64,000 nucleotides of DNA from Palleronia pontilimi. GTDB taxonomy: Bacteria; Pseudomonadota; Alphaproteobacteria; Rhodobacterales; Rhodobacteraceae. Shown here one piece after another: positions 8,251-16,403 of this stretch. The number at the start of each line of letters is the position of its first letter. Within the stretch, counting starts at the first letter, position 1. The notes beneath the pieces were generated by a model. That model worked only from the letters and a program-made list of their open reading frames with translations, was not told where the DNA came from and searched no databases. Both the position numbers and the translations under genes were made by a program. The stretch is from positions 1-64,000 of the forward strand of contig NZ_JAEKPD010000009.1 of assembly GCF_016412875.1 (NCBI RefSeq), written 5' to 3'.

Positions 8251-8910
8251 TCACGACGTGGGCTGCTTCGTCGTCCGCAGATAGGGCAGCTTCTTGTCGA
8301 ACCCGCCGAACTTCTCGTTCGCCTCTTCATCCGACACCGCCGCCGTCACGATCACGTCGCCGCCCTGGTTCCAGCCCGCGGGCGTCGCCACCTTGTGCTC
8401 GGCCGTCAGCTTGATCGAATCCAGAGCGCGCAGGATCTCGTCGAAATTGCGCCCGGTGGTCATCGGGTAGGTGAGCGACAGCTTCACCTTCTTGTCGGGC
8501 CCGATGATGAAGACCGTGCGCACCGTCTGGTTGTCGGCGGGCGTGCGGTTGGCAGGATCCCCCGACGCCTCTGCGGGCAGCATGTCGTAGAGCTTGGCCA
8601 CCGTCATGTCCGGATCGCCGATCATCGGGTAGTCGACGCGGTTGCCGGTATAGCTGGCGATATCGTCCTTCCAGCGGACGTGATCCTCGACCGGATCGAC
8701 CGAGATGCCGATGATCTTGGCGTTCCGCTTGGCGAACTCGTCGGCCATGCCCGCCATCATGCCCAGTTCGGTGGTGCAGACGGGGGTGAAATCCTTGGGG
8801 TGGCTGAACAGGATCGCGTAGCCATCGCCGATCCAGTCGTGGAAATTGATCTCGCCCTCGGTCGTGTTCGCGGTGAAGTCGGGTGCAGTGTCGCCGATAC
8901 GCAGGGCCAT
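8251..8910 (-). CDS. 1-Cys peroxiredoxin (Prx6/AhpC-TSA family)
   Basis: A 219-residue thioredoxin-fold peroxidase that reduces hydrogen peroxide and organic peroxides in the cytosol. The peroxidatic Cys45 lies in HPKDFTPVCTTE; the DPVEDHVRW segment, a conserved Arg and the long C-terminal domain (KVATPAGWNQGGDVIV) are typical of the Prx6 class, which has no resolving cysteine. The ATG at 8910 is preferred because it gives the usual MALRIGDTAPDF start, with GGAGGAGA about six bases before it; the frame stays open 12 codons further up. No regulator is adjacent. Confidence 0.92.
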   Translation of the reverse strand: MALRIGDTAPDFTANTTEGEINFHDWIGDGYAILFSHPKDFTPVCTTELGMMAGMADEFAKRNAKIIGISVDPVEDHVRWKDDIASYTGNRVDYPMIGDPDMTVAKLYDMLPAEASGDPANRTPADNQTVRTVFIIGPDKKVKLSLTYPMTTGRNFDEILRALDSIKLTAEHKVATPAGWNQGGDVIVTAAVSDEEANEKFGGFDKKLPYLRTTKQPTS

Positions 8911-9165
8911 GGTCGTCTCCTCCAATGTTGAACTCATGCCCCTCAATTAAACCCGATCGGCCCCTTTGCGAAGGGTGTGCCGACAATAAGTCCGCCCGTC
9001 TCGCGTCCGTGCGCGGCCTGTGATGTCCGTCCAGCACGGGCCGTGCCGCAGGGACGGCGTTCCGTGGTCCCTGTTCGATTCCGCACATGATCTGCGGGAT
9101 GCGGGGCCTTCTGCGCGGCCCGCCGGGGCGCTATCTAACCTGCAGTCAATTTACCGGAGGCCGCC

Positions 9166-10092
9166 ATGCTCGACCAAATCAAGGGCTTGCACCACATCAC
9201 CTCGCTCGCGTCGGACGCGCGCACCAACAACGCCTTCTTCACGGATGCGCTGGGATTGCGGCGCGTGAAGAAGACCGTGAATTTCGACGCGCCCGATGTC
9301 TATCACCTCTATTACGGCGACGCGACGGGCGCGCCCGGCAGCGTGATGACCTATTTCCCGTTCCCCCACGCCGCCCCCGGCAGGCCCGGCGCGGGCGAGG
9401 TCGGCACGACCGCCTTCGCCATCCCGGCAGGCAGCGCCGACTGGTGGGGCGAGCGGCTCGCATTGCTTGGCGCCCGCGCGACCGCCGAAGACGACCCGTT
9501 CGGCGCGCGCCGTCTCGCCTTCGCTGGCCCCGACGGCGACGCCTTCGCCCTGGTCGAGGACGCGCACGACACCCGCGCCCCCTGGTCCACCGACGCGGTG
9601 CCCGAAGCCCATGCCATCCGCGGCTTCCACTCGGCAAGCCTGCGGGTCCGCGACCCCGGTGCCACGCGCGAGTTGCTGGGCTTCATGGGCTACGAGCCCG
9701 CCGAAACGCGCGACGGCACAATGCGCATGGTCCGACCCGGCGGCACCGCGAACGTCATCGACATCGACGTCCAGCCCGGCGCGCCCGATCCCCGTCCCGG
9801 CGCGGGATCGGTGCACCACATCGCCTTCGCGGTCGACAACCGCGCGCGCCAGCTGGAGGTGCGCGAGGCGCTGATGGATACCGGCTACCAAGTCACCCCG
9901 GTCATCGACCGCGACTATTTCTGGGCGATCTACTTCCGCACCCCCGACGGCATCCTGTTCGAAATCGCCACCAACGAGCCCGGCTTCGACCGCGACGAGG
10001 ACCCGGCGCATCTGGGCGAAGCCTTGAAACTGCCCGCCCAACATGAACACCTGCGTGCAAAGCTGCAAAGCCACCTGCAACCGATCGAGTAA
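9166..10092 (+). CDS. Ring-cleaving dioxygenase of the VOC superfamily (MhqO-like)
   Basis: A 308-residue protein made of two vicinal-oxygen-chelate halves. The first starts LDQIKGLHHITSLASD; the second includes GFHSASLRV, SVHHIAFAV and GILFEIATNEPGF. Histidines and a glutamate stand where the metal ligands of extradiol dioxygenases lie. Close relatives are called MhqO, glyoxalase-like or LinE-like and act on hydroquinones or related aromatics. The gene overlaps nothing upstream; a GGAGG lies six bases before the ATG. Four bases separate its stop from a hydrolase of the MhqD type, the same pairing seen in the Bacillus quinone-resistance regulon. Confidence 0.85.
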   Translation: MLDQIKGLHHITSLASDARTNNAFFTDALGLRRVKKTVNFDAPDVYHLYYGDATGAPGSVMTYFPFPHAAPGRPGAGEVGTTAFAIPAGSADWWGERLALLGARATAEDDPFGARRLAFAGPDGDAFALVEDAHDTRAPWSTDAVPEAHAIRGFHSASLRVRDPGATRELLGFMGYEPAETRDGTMRMVRPGGTANVIDIDVQPGAPDPRPGAGSVHHIAFAVDNRARQLEVREALMDTGYQVTPVIDRDYFWAIYFRTPDGILFEIATNEPGFDRDEDPAHLGEALKLPAQHEHLRAKLQSHLQPIE

Positions 10093-10096
10093 GCCC

Positions 10097-10687
10097 ATGA
10101 CCTACGACGCGAAACGCACCGACGGCACCGATCACCGGCTGGTGCTGACCTTCCACGGCACCGGCGGCACCGCCGCGCAGTTCCACGGCGCGGCCGAGGC
10201 GATGCTGCCCGGCGCCCATATCGTGTCGCCCGAAGGCGACGTGTCCGAGAACGGAGCCCAGCGCTTCTTCCGGCGCAAGGCCGAAGGGGTCTACGACATG
10301 GACGACCTCGCGCAGCGCACCGCGGCGATGGCGGCGTTCGTGGAAGGCGAAATCGCCCGGACCGGGTCGACCCACGTCACGGGCATCGGCTATTCGAACG
10401 GCGCGAACATCTTGGCCTCGGTCGCCATGGTGAAGCCCGATCTCTTCGACGCGCTGGCGCTCATGCACCCGCTCATCCCCTGGGTGCCCGAACCGCAGCC
10501 GGGCCTTGCCATGACCCGCGTGCTGATCACCGGCGGCAAGCAGGACCCGATCTGCCCGCCAGAACTGACCGAGGCGCTGGCTGCGTGGTTCGTCGCCCAG
10601 AAGGCGGATGTCACGACCGCCTGGCACCCCGGCGGCCACGAAATCCCGCAATCGGAAGTGGGCGCCCTGACCGAATTCCTGGTCTGA
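10097..10687 (+). CDS. Alpha/beta-hydrolase, carboxylesterase-like (MhqD-like)
   Basis: A 196-residue serine hydrolase. The nucleophile is Ser100 in GIGYSNGA (G-x-S-x-G). The acid is probably Asp in GGKQDPICP and the base His in PGGHEI. The LVLTFHGTGGTAAQF stretch forms the oxyanion loop. The ATG at 10097 directly follows the upstream dioxygenase stop; a start 54 bases further up would overlap that gene heavily. In Bacillus, MhqD acts with MhqO on methyl-hydroquinone; the same job is inferred here from context only. No MarR-type MhqR gene is seen nearby. Confidence 0.83.
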   Translation: MTYDAKRTDGTDHRLVLTFHGTGGTAAQFHGAAEAMLPGAHIVSPEGDVSENGAQRFFRRKAEGVYDMDDLAQRTAAMAAFVEGEIARTGSTHVTGIGYSNGANILASVAMVKPDLFDALALMHPLIPWVPEPQPGLAMTRVLITGGKQDPICPPELTEALAAWFVAQKADVTTAWHPGGHEIPQSEVGALTEFLV

Positions 10688-10696
10688 TCGCATCGC

Positions 10697-11335
10697 TCAG
10701 AACGGGCACGGCGCCCGGAATGAAAGCACGGCACCCCCGGTCGGATGTCGCAAGCCAAGTTCCTCGGCATGCAGCATCATCCGCGCGGCCGCCCTGGTGC
10801 CGTAAAGCTGATCCCCCAGGATCGGGTGGCCCAGCGCCAGAAGATGCACCCGCAACTGGTGCGACCGCCCGGTTTCTGGCCAAAGCGCCACGCGGGTCAC
10901 GTCGCCGTCGACCGCAAGGCGCTGCCACCGCGTCACCGCCCGCCTGCCATCCTCATGCACCATCTGCCGGGGCCTGTTGGGCCAATCCGCCATCATCGGC
11001 AGCGTGACCGTGCCGCCCGGTTCGGCCATCGCCCCGGCTACCAGCGCCACGTAGCGCTTCGTCACGTAGCGTTTTTCGAATTGCAGACCCAGGTGCCGCT
11101 GCGCCGCCCGGTTGCGCGCGAAGACCATGATCCCCGACGTGTCCCGGTCCAGCCGGTGCACCAGCAGGACCTGCGGATCGGCGGCGCGCAGGCGCGTCTC
11201 CAGGCAATCGGCCAGCTCTGGCGCCTTGCCCGGCACCGACAGCAGCCCCTCGGGCTTCACGACGATCAGCAGGTCGTCGTCGCGATGCAGAACCTCCGGC
11301 GGCGCATCCGGCGGCGCGTAGTCACAGATGGCCAA
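10697..11335 (-). CDS. RluA-family pseudouridine synthase
   Basis: Converts uridine to pseudouridine in rRNA or tRNA. The catalytic motif VHRLDRDTSGIMVFA is intact, as are the GRSHQLRVHLLALGHPILGD segment and the C-terminal LSFRAPCPF. Of about 212 residues, it has no S4 domain, like RluA itself rather than RluC/D. The start is uncertain: the frame is open to 11371, and a TTG at 11335 leaves only a 14-base overlap with the upstream GAF gene and puts the start close to the family's N-terminus (DYAPPDAPPEVLHRDD). Its 3' end lies nine bases from the convergent mhqD-like gene. Confidence 0.85.
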   Translation of the reverse strand: MAICDYAPPDAPPEVLHRDDDLLIVVKPEGLLSVPGKAPELADCLETRLRAADPQVLLVHRLDRDTSGIMVFARNRAAQRHLGLQFEKRYVTKRYVALVAGAMAEPGGTVTLPMMADWPNRPRQMVHEDGRRAVTRWQRLAVDGDVTRVALWPETGRSHQLRVHLLALGHPILGDQLYGTRAAARMMLHAEELGLRHPTGGAVLSFRAPCPF

Positions 11336-11774
11336 AAACGTCGTCCAGGATCGCCCGCATCCCGTCCGCATCCTTCCGCGTGAAGGCCGCGGGGCGGTCG
11401 CTGTCGATATCGAACACCGCGATCACCGTTCCCGCGGCGTCGAAGACCGGCAGCACCAGTTCCGAGCGGGTCGAGGACGCGCAGGCGATGTGGCCGGGAA
11501 AGGCGTCCACGTCATCCACCAGCTGCACCTGCCCCGTGCGCGCCGCGGCGCCGCAGACCCCGCGCGAGAACGGGATGGTCAGGCAGCCATGCCCGCCCTG
11601 GTAGGGACCGATCTTCATCAGCTCCGGGGCGACGACGCGATAGAACCCGGTCCAGTCGAAGCGCGCATCGGCGTGATGCACCTCGCAGGCGACCGTCGCC
11701 ATCAGCGCGACCGGATTCGTCTCGCCCTCGCACAGGGCACGGATCGTCTTCGACGTGGACGCGTAGTCAATCAT
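11322..11774 (-). CDS. msrC: GAF-domain free methionine-(R)-sulfoxide reductase
   Basis: A 150-residue GAF protein matching fRMsr/YebR, which reduces free methionine-R-sulfoxide in the cytosol with thioredoxin. The three functional cysteines are visible: Cys64 (GGHGCLTIPF), Cys74 (SRGVCG) and Cys98 (FPGHIACAS), with FDWTGFY and SELVLPV as further family marks. This cysteine set separates it from ligand-sensing GAF domains. It overlaps the start of the downstream pseudouridine synthase, so the two are probably cotranscribed. It fits the cluster of oxidative-damage genes around it. Confidence 0.88.
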   Translation of the reverse strand: MIDYASTSKTIRALCEGETNPVALMATVACEVHHADARFDWTGFYRVVAPELMKIGPYQGGHGCLTIPFSRGVCGAAARTGQVQLVDDVDAFPGHIACASSTRSELVLPVFDAAGTVIAVFDIDSDRPAAFTRKDADGMRAILDDVFGHL

Positions 11775-11848
11775 CTGAAGTTCTCCCCACGTGGGACGGC
11801 GGGCGGGGCGGCGTCGGCCGAAGGCCGACCAGCGCCGCGCGACCGGCC

Positions 11849-13006
11849 CTAGACCCGCTCTATGGCAATCGCCGTGGCCTCACCACCGCCAATGCAGATC
11901 GCCGCGACCCCGCGCGTCACGTCGCGGGCTTCCATGGCGTAGAGCAGCGTGCAGATGATCCGCGCGCCCGACGCCCCGATGGGATGGCCCAGCGCGCAGG
12001 CGCCTCCATTCACGTTCAGCCGGTCGTGCGCGACGCCCACCTCGTGCATGAATGCCATGGGCACCACGGCGAACGCCTCGTTCACCTCCCACAAATCCAC
12101 GTCCCCCACGGCCCAGCCGACCCGCTCCAGAAGCTTGCGCACCGCCGGGACCGGTGCGGTCGTGAACCAGCCGGGCGCCTGCGCGTGGCTTGCATATCCG
12201 CGGATATAAGCGCGCCCCGCGGCACCGGGATCCCCCGAAATCACCAGCGCGGCCGCACCGTCCGAGATCGACGACGCGTTCGCGGCCGTCACCGTGCCGC
12301 CATCGCGGAAGGCGGGCTTGAGGTGCGGGATCCTGTCGGGCCGCGCCTTCAACGGCTGCTCGTCCCGCGCGACCACCGTATCGCCCGTGCGATCCTTGAC
12401 GGTGACGGGCACGATTTCGCGCGCGAACGCGCCGCCCTCGCCAGCCGCAAGGGCCCGGTCCAGCGACGCCAACGCGAAGGCGTCCTGGGCGTCGCGGGTG
12501 AACTGGTAATGCGCGGCGCAATCCTCGGCGAACGTGCCCATCAGGCGCCCCTTGTCATACGCGTCCTCGAGCCCGTCCAGGAACATCGAATCCAGGACCC
12601 GCCCGTGCCCCAGCCGCGCGCCGCCGCGCATCTTCGGCAGCAGGTAGGGTGCTCCGGTCATGCTCTCCATGCCGCCCGCGACGACTGTCGTCGACTGGCC
12701 CGCAGCGATCCGGTCGAACGCCATCATCGCCGCCGCCATGCCCGAGCCGCACATCTTGTTCAGCGTTGTGGCAGGCACGTCTTCGCCCAGGCCCGCCGCG
12801 AAGCCCGCCTGGCGCGCGGGTGCCTGGCCCTGACCCGCGGGCAGAACGCAGCCCATGACCACCTCATCCACCGCCACGCCGGGTGCGTCGTCCAGCGCGG
12901 CCCTGATCGCGGCACCGCCCAGATCGCTTGCCGACAACGACGCGAAGTCGCCCTGCAACCCGCCCATCGGCGTGCGGCGCGCGGCCAGGATCGCGATATC
13001 CTTCAT
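11849..13006 (-). CDS. Acetyl-CoA acyltransferase / thiolase
   Basis: A 385-residue thiolase. It has the acylated Cys86 (LNKMCGSGMAA), the His341 motif (GGACALGHPIGASG) and the second catalytic Cys371 (AAICIGGGEA). Such enzymes condense or cleave acyl-CoA and acetyl-CoA in beta-oxidation, ketone-body or polyhydroxybutyrate metabolism; sequence alone does not decide which. No phaB or hydroxyacyl-CoA dehydrogenase gene is adjacent. The ATG at 13006 follows AAAGGAC at a good distance; the frame remains open 11 codons upstream without a better start. It is divergent from the STAS gene. Confidence 0.9.
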   Translation of the reverse strand: MKDIAILAARRTPMGGLQGDFASLSASDLGGAAIRAALDDAPGVAVDEVVMGCVLPAGQGQAPARQAGFAAGLGEDVPATTLNKMCGSGMAAAMMAFDRIAAGQSTTVVAGGMESMTGAPYLLPKMRGGARLGHGRVLDSMFLDGLEDAYDKGRLMGTFAEDCAAHYQFTRDAQDAFALASLDRALAAGEGGAFAREIVPVTVKDRTGDTVVARDEQPLKARPDRIPHLKPAFRDGGTVTAANASSISDGAAALVISGDPGAAGRAYIRGYASHAQAPGWFTTAPVPAVRKLLERVGWAVGDVDLWEVNEAFAVVPMAFMHEVGVAHDRLNVNGGACALGHPIGASGARIICTLLYAMEARDVTRGVAAICIGGGEATAIAIERV

Positions 13007-13090
13007 CTGATGTCCTTTCGCCGGGTCGCATTTACACATGCTTAAGAGCGGAGCGTTAATCTGGACCCAGAGCTATCATAGGACAAGACC

Positions 13091-13453
13091 ATGCAAATCG
13101 AAACGACACGCACCGGGTCCGCATTGATCATCCGCATCCTGAGCGCGCGCGTCGACGCGGCCGAAGCCGTCCGGTTCAAGGACGTGATCCGCGATGCCGC
13201 CCTGGACGGTCCGGACAGGGTGATCCTGGACATGGGGGCGGTGACGTTCCTGGACAGTTCGGGTCTTGGCGCGGTGATCGGGACGATGAAGCAACTCATG
13301 CCCGACCAACAGCTGGAACTGGCCAACCTGACGCCTGCCGTGTCGAAAGTCTTTCGTCTGACCCGCATGGATTCGGTGATGCCGATCCATGACGCCCTGC
13401 CCCCGTGCGATGCCGCGCGGAACGGGGCCGTGGGCCAGGCCCATGCGGTCTGA
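13091..13453 (+). CDS. STAS-domain anti-sigma factor antagonist (RsbV/SpoIIAA-like)
   Basis: A 120-residue single STAS domain. The phosphorylatable serine sits in VTFLDSSGLGAVIGTMKQL, and the N-terminus QIETTRTGSALIIRI forms the first strands. Proteins of this class bind and titrate an anti-sigma kinase when unphosphorylated. It overlaps the next gene, an HATPase-type kinase, by 11 bases, so the pair is produced together as an antagonist and its switch kinase. The C-terminal 20 residues or so beyond the domain overlap the start region of the kinase gene. Confidence 0.87.
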   Translation: MQIETTRTGSALIIRILSARVDAAEAVRFKDVIRDAALDGPDRVILDMGAVTFLDSSGLGAVIGTMKQLMPDQQLELANLTPAVSKVFRLTRMDSVMPIHDALPPCDAARNGAVGQAHAV

Positions 13454-13946
13454 CCCGGATGCAGACCCGCGGGGCGAACCCTCGCACGTTATCCGGGAAA
13501 GCTGGCGCAACGAGCTGCGGATCCTGTTCCCGTCCGGTGCCCTTGCCGTGCGCGATGCGCTCGCCTCGACCATGGACGGGCTGCGCCATCTCAGGCTCGA
13601 CCCCGAGGATCGCAGCACCATCGAGCTGGTCCTGGCCGAAGTCCTGAACAACATCGTCGAGCATGGCTATCCCGACAATGCGCCGGGCATGATCGAGCTG
13701 TACATCACCCACGATCCCGGCGGCCTGTCCTGTGTGGCGCTCGACAGCGGCCGCGCCATGCCCGGCAAGCGCCTGCCGATCCCGCACCCCCCCGATCCCG
13801 ACCAGCCCCCGCCATCGCTGTCCGAAGGCGGGTTCGGATGGTTCCTGATCCGCGAGCTGAGCAGCGACCTGAGCTACCAGCGCGTAGGCAACCGCAACCG
13901 GCTTTCCTTTCGCCTGGACCTGACGCACCGGATCCAGAGCTGCTGA
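13443..13946 (+). CDS. Anti-sigma factor serine kinase (RsbW-like HATPase)
   Basis: A 167-residue protein with a GHKL ATPase fold of the HATPase_c_2 type. It has the N box LAEVLNNIVEHGYPDN, a G1-like SGRAMP, and a G2-like GGFGWFLIREL, followed by NRLSFRL. It should phosphorylate the STAS partner encoded just upstream and bind a sigma factor or other target. The ATG at 13443 lies inside the upstream gene, shortly before its stop. No sigma factor and no PP2C phosphatase is next to the pair, so its target is unknown. Confidence 0.83.
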   Translation: MRSDPDADPRGEPSHVIRESWRNELRILFPSGALAVRDALASTMDGLRHLRLDPEDRSTIELVLAEVLNNIVEHGYPDNAPGMIELYITHDPGGLSCVALDSGRAMPGKRLPIPHPPDPDQPPPSLSEGGFGWFLIRELSSDLSYQRVGNRNRLSFRLDLTHRIQSC

Positions 13947-14037
13947 CCGACGCCCCGTCGCCGGGCTTGCGCGAAGCCGGATTGCCTTCCGGGGGATTAC
14001 CACTAGGCTCCTGCATCATTGCGATGAAGGACAAACC

Positions 14038-15615
14038 GTGCGCGATTATCACCTACCCGGACGCTCCGCCGTTTATGCCACCTATGGGATGTGCGCCACA
14101 TCCCACCCGCTCGGCGCGAAGGTCGCGATCCAGATCCTCGAGGCGGGCGGCAACGCGGTCGATGCGGCCATCGCGGGCGCGGTCCTGCTGGGCATCGCCG
14201 AGCCGCAGATGACCGGGATCGGCGGCGACCTGTTCGCCCTGGTGAAGCCCGCGGGCCGCGAGGATATCATCGCGCTGAACGGCTCGGGCCGGGCGCCCGC
14301 CGGACTGGACGCCGCGGTCTTGCGGGCCGAGGGGCACGCCACCATCGCCCCGACCAGCCCCCACGCCGTGACCGTGCCCGGCGCAGTCGACGCCTTTTGC
14401 CGCCTGTCGCGCGATCACGGCCGCGCCGGTCTGGCCACGGCGCTGGCCCCCGCGATCCATTACGCCGACGCCGGTGTGCCCGTGGCCCCGCGCGTGGCCT
14501 TCGACTGGGCGCTGGCCACCGACACGTTGCAGGGCGCCGCGCGCGATTTCTACCTGCTGGACGGTGCGGCCCCGAAGCCGGGCCAGCTGTTCCGCGCGCC
14601 CGCCCAGGCCGAGGTGCTGCGCCGCATCGCGGCCGAGGGGCGCGACGCCTTCTACGAGGGCGAGATCGCCGAGGACATGGTCGACAGCCTGCGCGCGGCG
14701 GGCGGTAGTCACACGCTGGACGATTTTGCCGCCACGGCCTGCGACTACGTCGAGCCGATCCGGGGCAGCTACAAGGGCTACGAACTGGTCGAGCACCCGC
14801 CGAACGGCCAGGGCGCCTGCGCCATGCTGCTGGCCAACATCCTGGACGAATTCGACGTGGCCGCCATGGACCCGTGGGGCGCGGACCGCGCGCACCTGGA
14901 AGCCGAGGCCACGAAGCTGGCCTACGACGCGCGCAATCGCTTCGTCGCCGACCCGGCCCATATGACCCGGCTCGACCACATGCTGTCGCGCGACACCGCA
15001 AGGCGGCTTGCGGGTCTGATCGACATGGGCCGCGCCATGGAAAATCCCGCCGAGCTGAGCGAAACGGTCCACAAGGACACGATCTATATCACCGTCGTGG
15101 ACCGCGACCGGATGGCCGTGTCGCTGATCTATTCGATCTTCAACAGCTTCGGGTCGGGCATCGCGTCGACCAAGTACGGCATCCTGATGCAGAACCGCGG
15201 ATCCGGCTTCACCCTGCAGAAGAGCCACCCGAACGAAGCCGGGGGCGGCAAGCGGCCCATGCATACGATCATTCCCGGCATGCTGCGCGCGGGCGGCAAG
15301 CTGGTCATGCCCTTCGGCGTCATGGGCGGCTCGTACCAGTCCACCGGGCACGCGCGGTTCCTGTCCAACGTCGCCGATTTCGGGCTGGACCCGCAATCGG
15401 CCATCGACGCGCCGCGCAGCTTCTTCGACCAGGGCGAGCTGCGCGTCGAGCGCGGCTATCCCGACGCCGTGCGGGCCGATCTGTCCGCGCGGGGCCACAA
15501 GGTCGTCATCCCCGACACCGCCATCGGCGGGGCCCAGGCGATCCGCATCGACGGCGACGGCCTGCTGGAAGGCGCGTCGGACCCGCGCAAGGATGGCTGC
15601 GCGCTGGGCTATTGA
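14038..15615 (+). CDS. Gamma-glutamyltransferase (Ntn hydrolase)
   Basis: A 525-residue gamma-glutamyltranspeptidase-family protein. These cleave gamma-glutamyl bonds (glutathione and similar compounds) after self-processing at a threonine. The expected nucleophile is Thr348 in HKDTIYITVVDRD, where classical enzymes have TTHYS, so the motif is shortened. GIGGDLFALV and the C-terminal FGVMGGSYQSTGHARF match the family. There is no signal peptide, so unlike E. coli Ggt it is probably cytosolic. The start is GTG. Relatives in this lineage include cephalosporin-acylase-like and oxamate-amidohydrolase-like proteins, so the natural substrate is open. A rhodanese gene follows after 11 bases. Confidence 0.87.
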   Translation: MRDYHLPGRSAVYATYGMCATSHPLGAKVAIQILEAGGNAVDAAIAGAVLLGIAEPQMTGIGGDLFALVKPAGREDIIALNGSGRAPAGLDAAVLRAEGHATIAPTSPHAVTVPGAVDAFCRLSRDHGRAGLATALAPAIHYADAGVPVAPRVAFDWALATDTLQGAARDFYLLDGAAPKPGQLFRAPAQAEVLRRIAAEGRDAFYEGEIAEDMVDSLRAAGGSHTLDDFAATACDYVEPIRGSYKGYELVEHPPNGQGACAMLLANILDEFDVAAMDPWGADRAHLEAEATKLAYDARNRFVADPAHMTRLDHMLSRDTARRLAGLIDMGRAMENPAELSETVHKDTIYITVVDRDRMAVSLIYSIFNSFGSGIASTKYGILMQNRGSGFTLQKSHPNEAGGGKRPMHTIIPGMLRAGGKLVMPFGVMGGSYQSTGHARFLSNVADFGLDPQSAIDAPRSFFDQGELRVERGYPDAVRADLSARGHKVVIPDTAIGGAQAIRIDGDGLLEGASDPRKDGCALGY

Positions 15616-15626
15616 AAGGACCGACC

Positions 15627-16013
15627 ATGCCGATCACGCCCGTGTCGAAACTGGTGGCCGATGCCAAGGAGCAGATCACGACGCTGCCGCTCGACGATGC
15701 GCGCCGGGCGAGCGACGAGGCCCGCGCCCTGCTGGTGGACATCCGCGATATCCGCGAGCTGCAGAAGACGGGGCGCATTCCCGGCGCGATCCACGCGCCG
15801 CGCGGCATGCTGGAATTCTGGGTCGATCCGGAAAGCCCGTATCACAGGCAAGCCTTCGCCACCGACCGCACGATCGTGCTGTTCTGCGCGTCGGCCTGGC
15901 GCTCGGCGCTGGCGGTCAAGACGCTGCAGGACATGGGCATGGAAAATGTCGCCGAAATGTCGGGCGGGTTCTCGGCCTGGGAGCAAGCCGGATACCCGGT
16001 CGAGCGGAACTAG
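15627..16013 (+). CDS. Rhodanese-like sulfurtransferase
   Basis: A 128-residue single rhodanese domain. The active-site loop holds Cys87 in VLFCASAWRSALAV, and ARALLVDIRDIRELQKTGRI forms the CH2A region. Such domains carry persulfide sulphur between donors and acceptors. GAAAGGA precedes the ATG. It follows the gamma-glutamyltransferase gene closely, which would fit glutathione or thiol turnover, though that link is inferred. Its TAG stop shares the CTAG palindrome with the stop of the convergent hspQ gene. Confidence 0.87.
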   Translation: MPITPVSKLVADAKEQITTLPLDDARRASDEARALLVDIRDIRELQKTGRIPGAIHAPRGMLEFWVDPESPYHRQAFATDRTIVLFCASAWRSALAVKTLQDMGMENVAEMSGGFSAWEQAGYPVERN

Positions 16014-16336
16014 TTCATCTGGAATTGAAGCGGGTAGGTGCCGTCTTCGATCTCGCCGAACAGGTCGGGCAGATCGGGATGGCCCACAGGCTCGCCAGAG
16101 TAATCCGCGATCAGGTTCTGCTCGGACACGTAGGCCACGTAATAGCTTTGCTCGTTTTCGGCCAGCAGGTGATAGAACGGCTGGTTCTTGGCCGGACGCG
16201 CCTCTTCCGGGATCGATTCGTACCATTCGTCGGTATTGTTGAACTTCGCGTCGACATCGAACACCACACCGCGAAACGGATGCTTGCGATGGCGGACGAT
16301 CTGTCCAAGATGGTATCTGGCGCGCGATTTGAGCAT
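16010..16336 (-). CDS. hspQ: Heat shock protein HspQ (YccV/hemimethylated-DNA-binding fold)
   Basis: A 108-residue protein of the HspQ family, a specificity-enhancing factor for Lon protease in E. coli and earlier described as a hemimethylated-DNA-binding protein. Family marks are ARYHLGQIVRHRKHPFRGVVFDVDAKF, NQPFYHLL and YVAYVSEQNLI. The length is usual. Its stop (TAG on the minus strand) overlaps the rhodanese stop in a four-base CTAG. The 67-bp gap upstream, shared with the divergent AEC gene, holds no promoter I would vouch for. Confidence 0.92.
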   Translation of the reverse strand: MLKSRARYHLGQIVRHRKHPFRGVVFDVDAKFNNTDEWYESIPEEARPAKNQPFYHLLAENEQSYYVAYVSEQNLIADYSGEPVGHPDLPDLFGEIEDGTYPLQFQMN

Positions 16337-16403
16337 AGCCTCATCTTAATTCGAAGGCTCCGCCAACGCAATGAAACTTCACCAGAAATGATGGAAACAC
16401 ACT

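Noticed and set aside
13007-13090. CtrA box between the thiolase and STAS genes (two TTAA motifs)
   Set aside because: The spacing is ten bases, not six or seven, so it does not fit the consensus.
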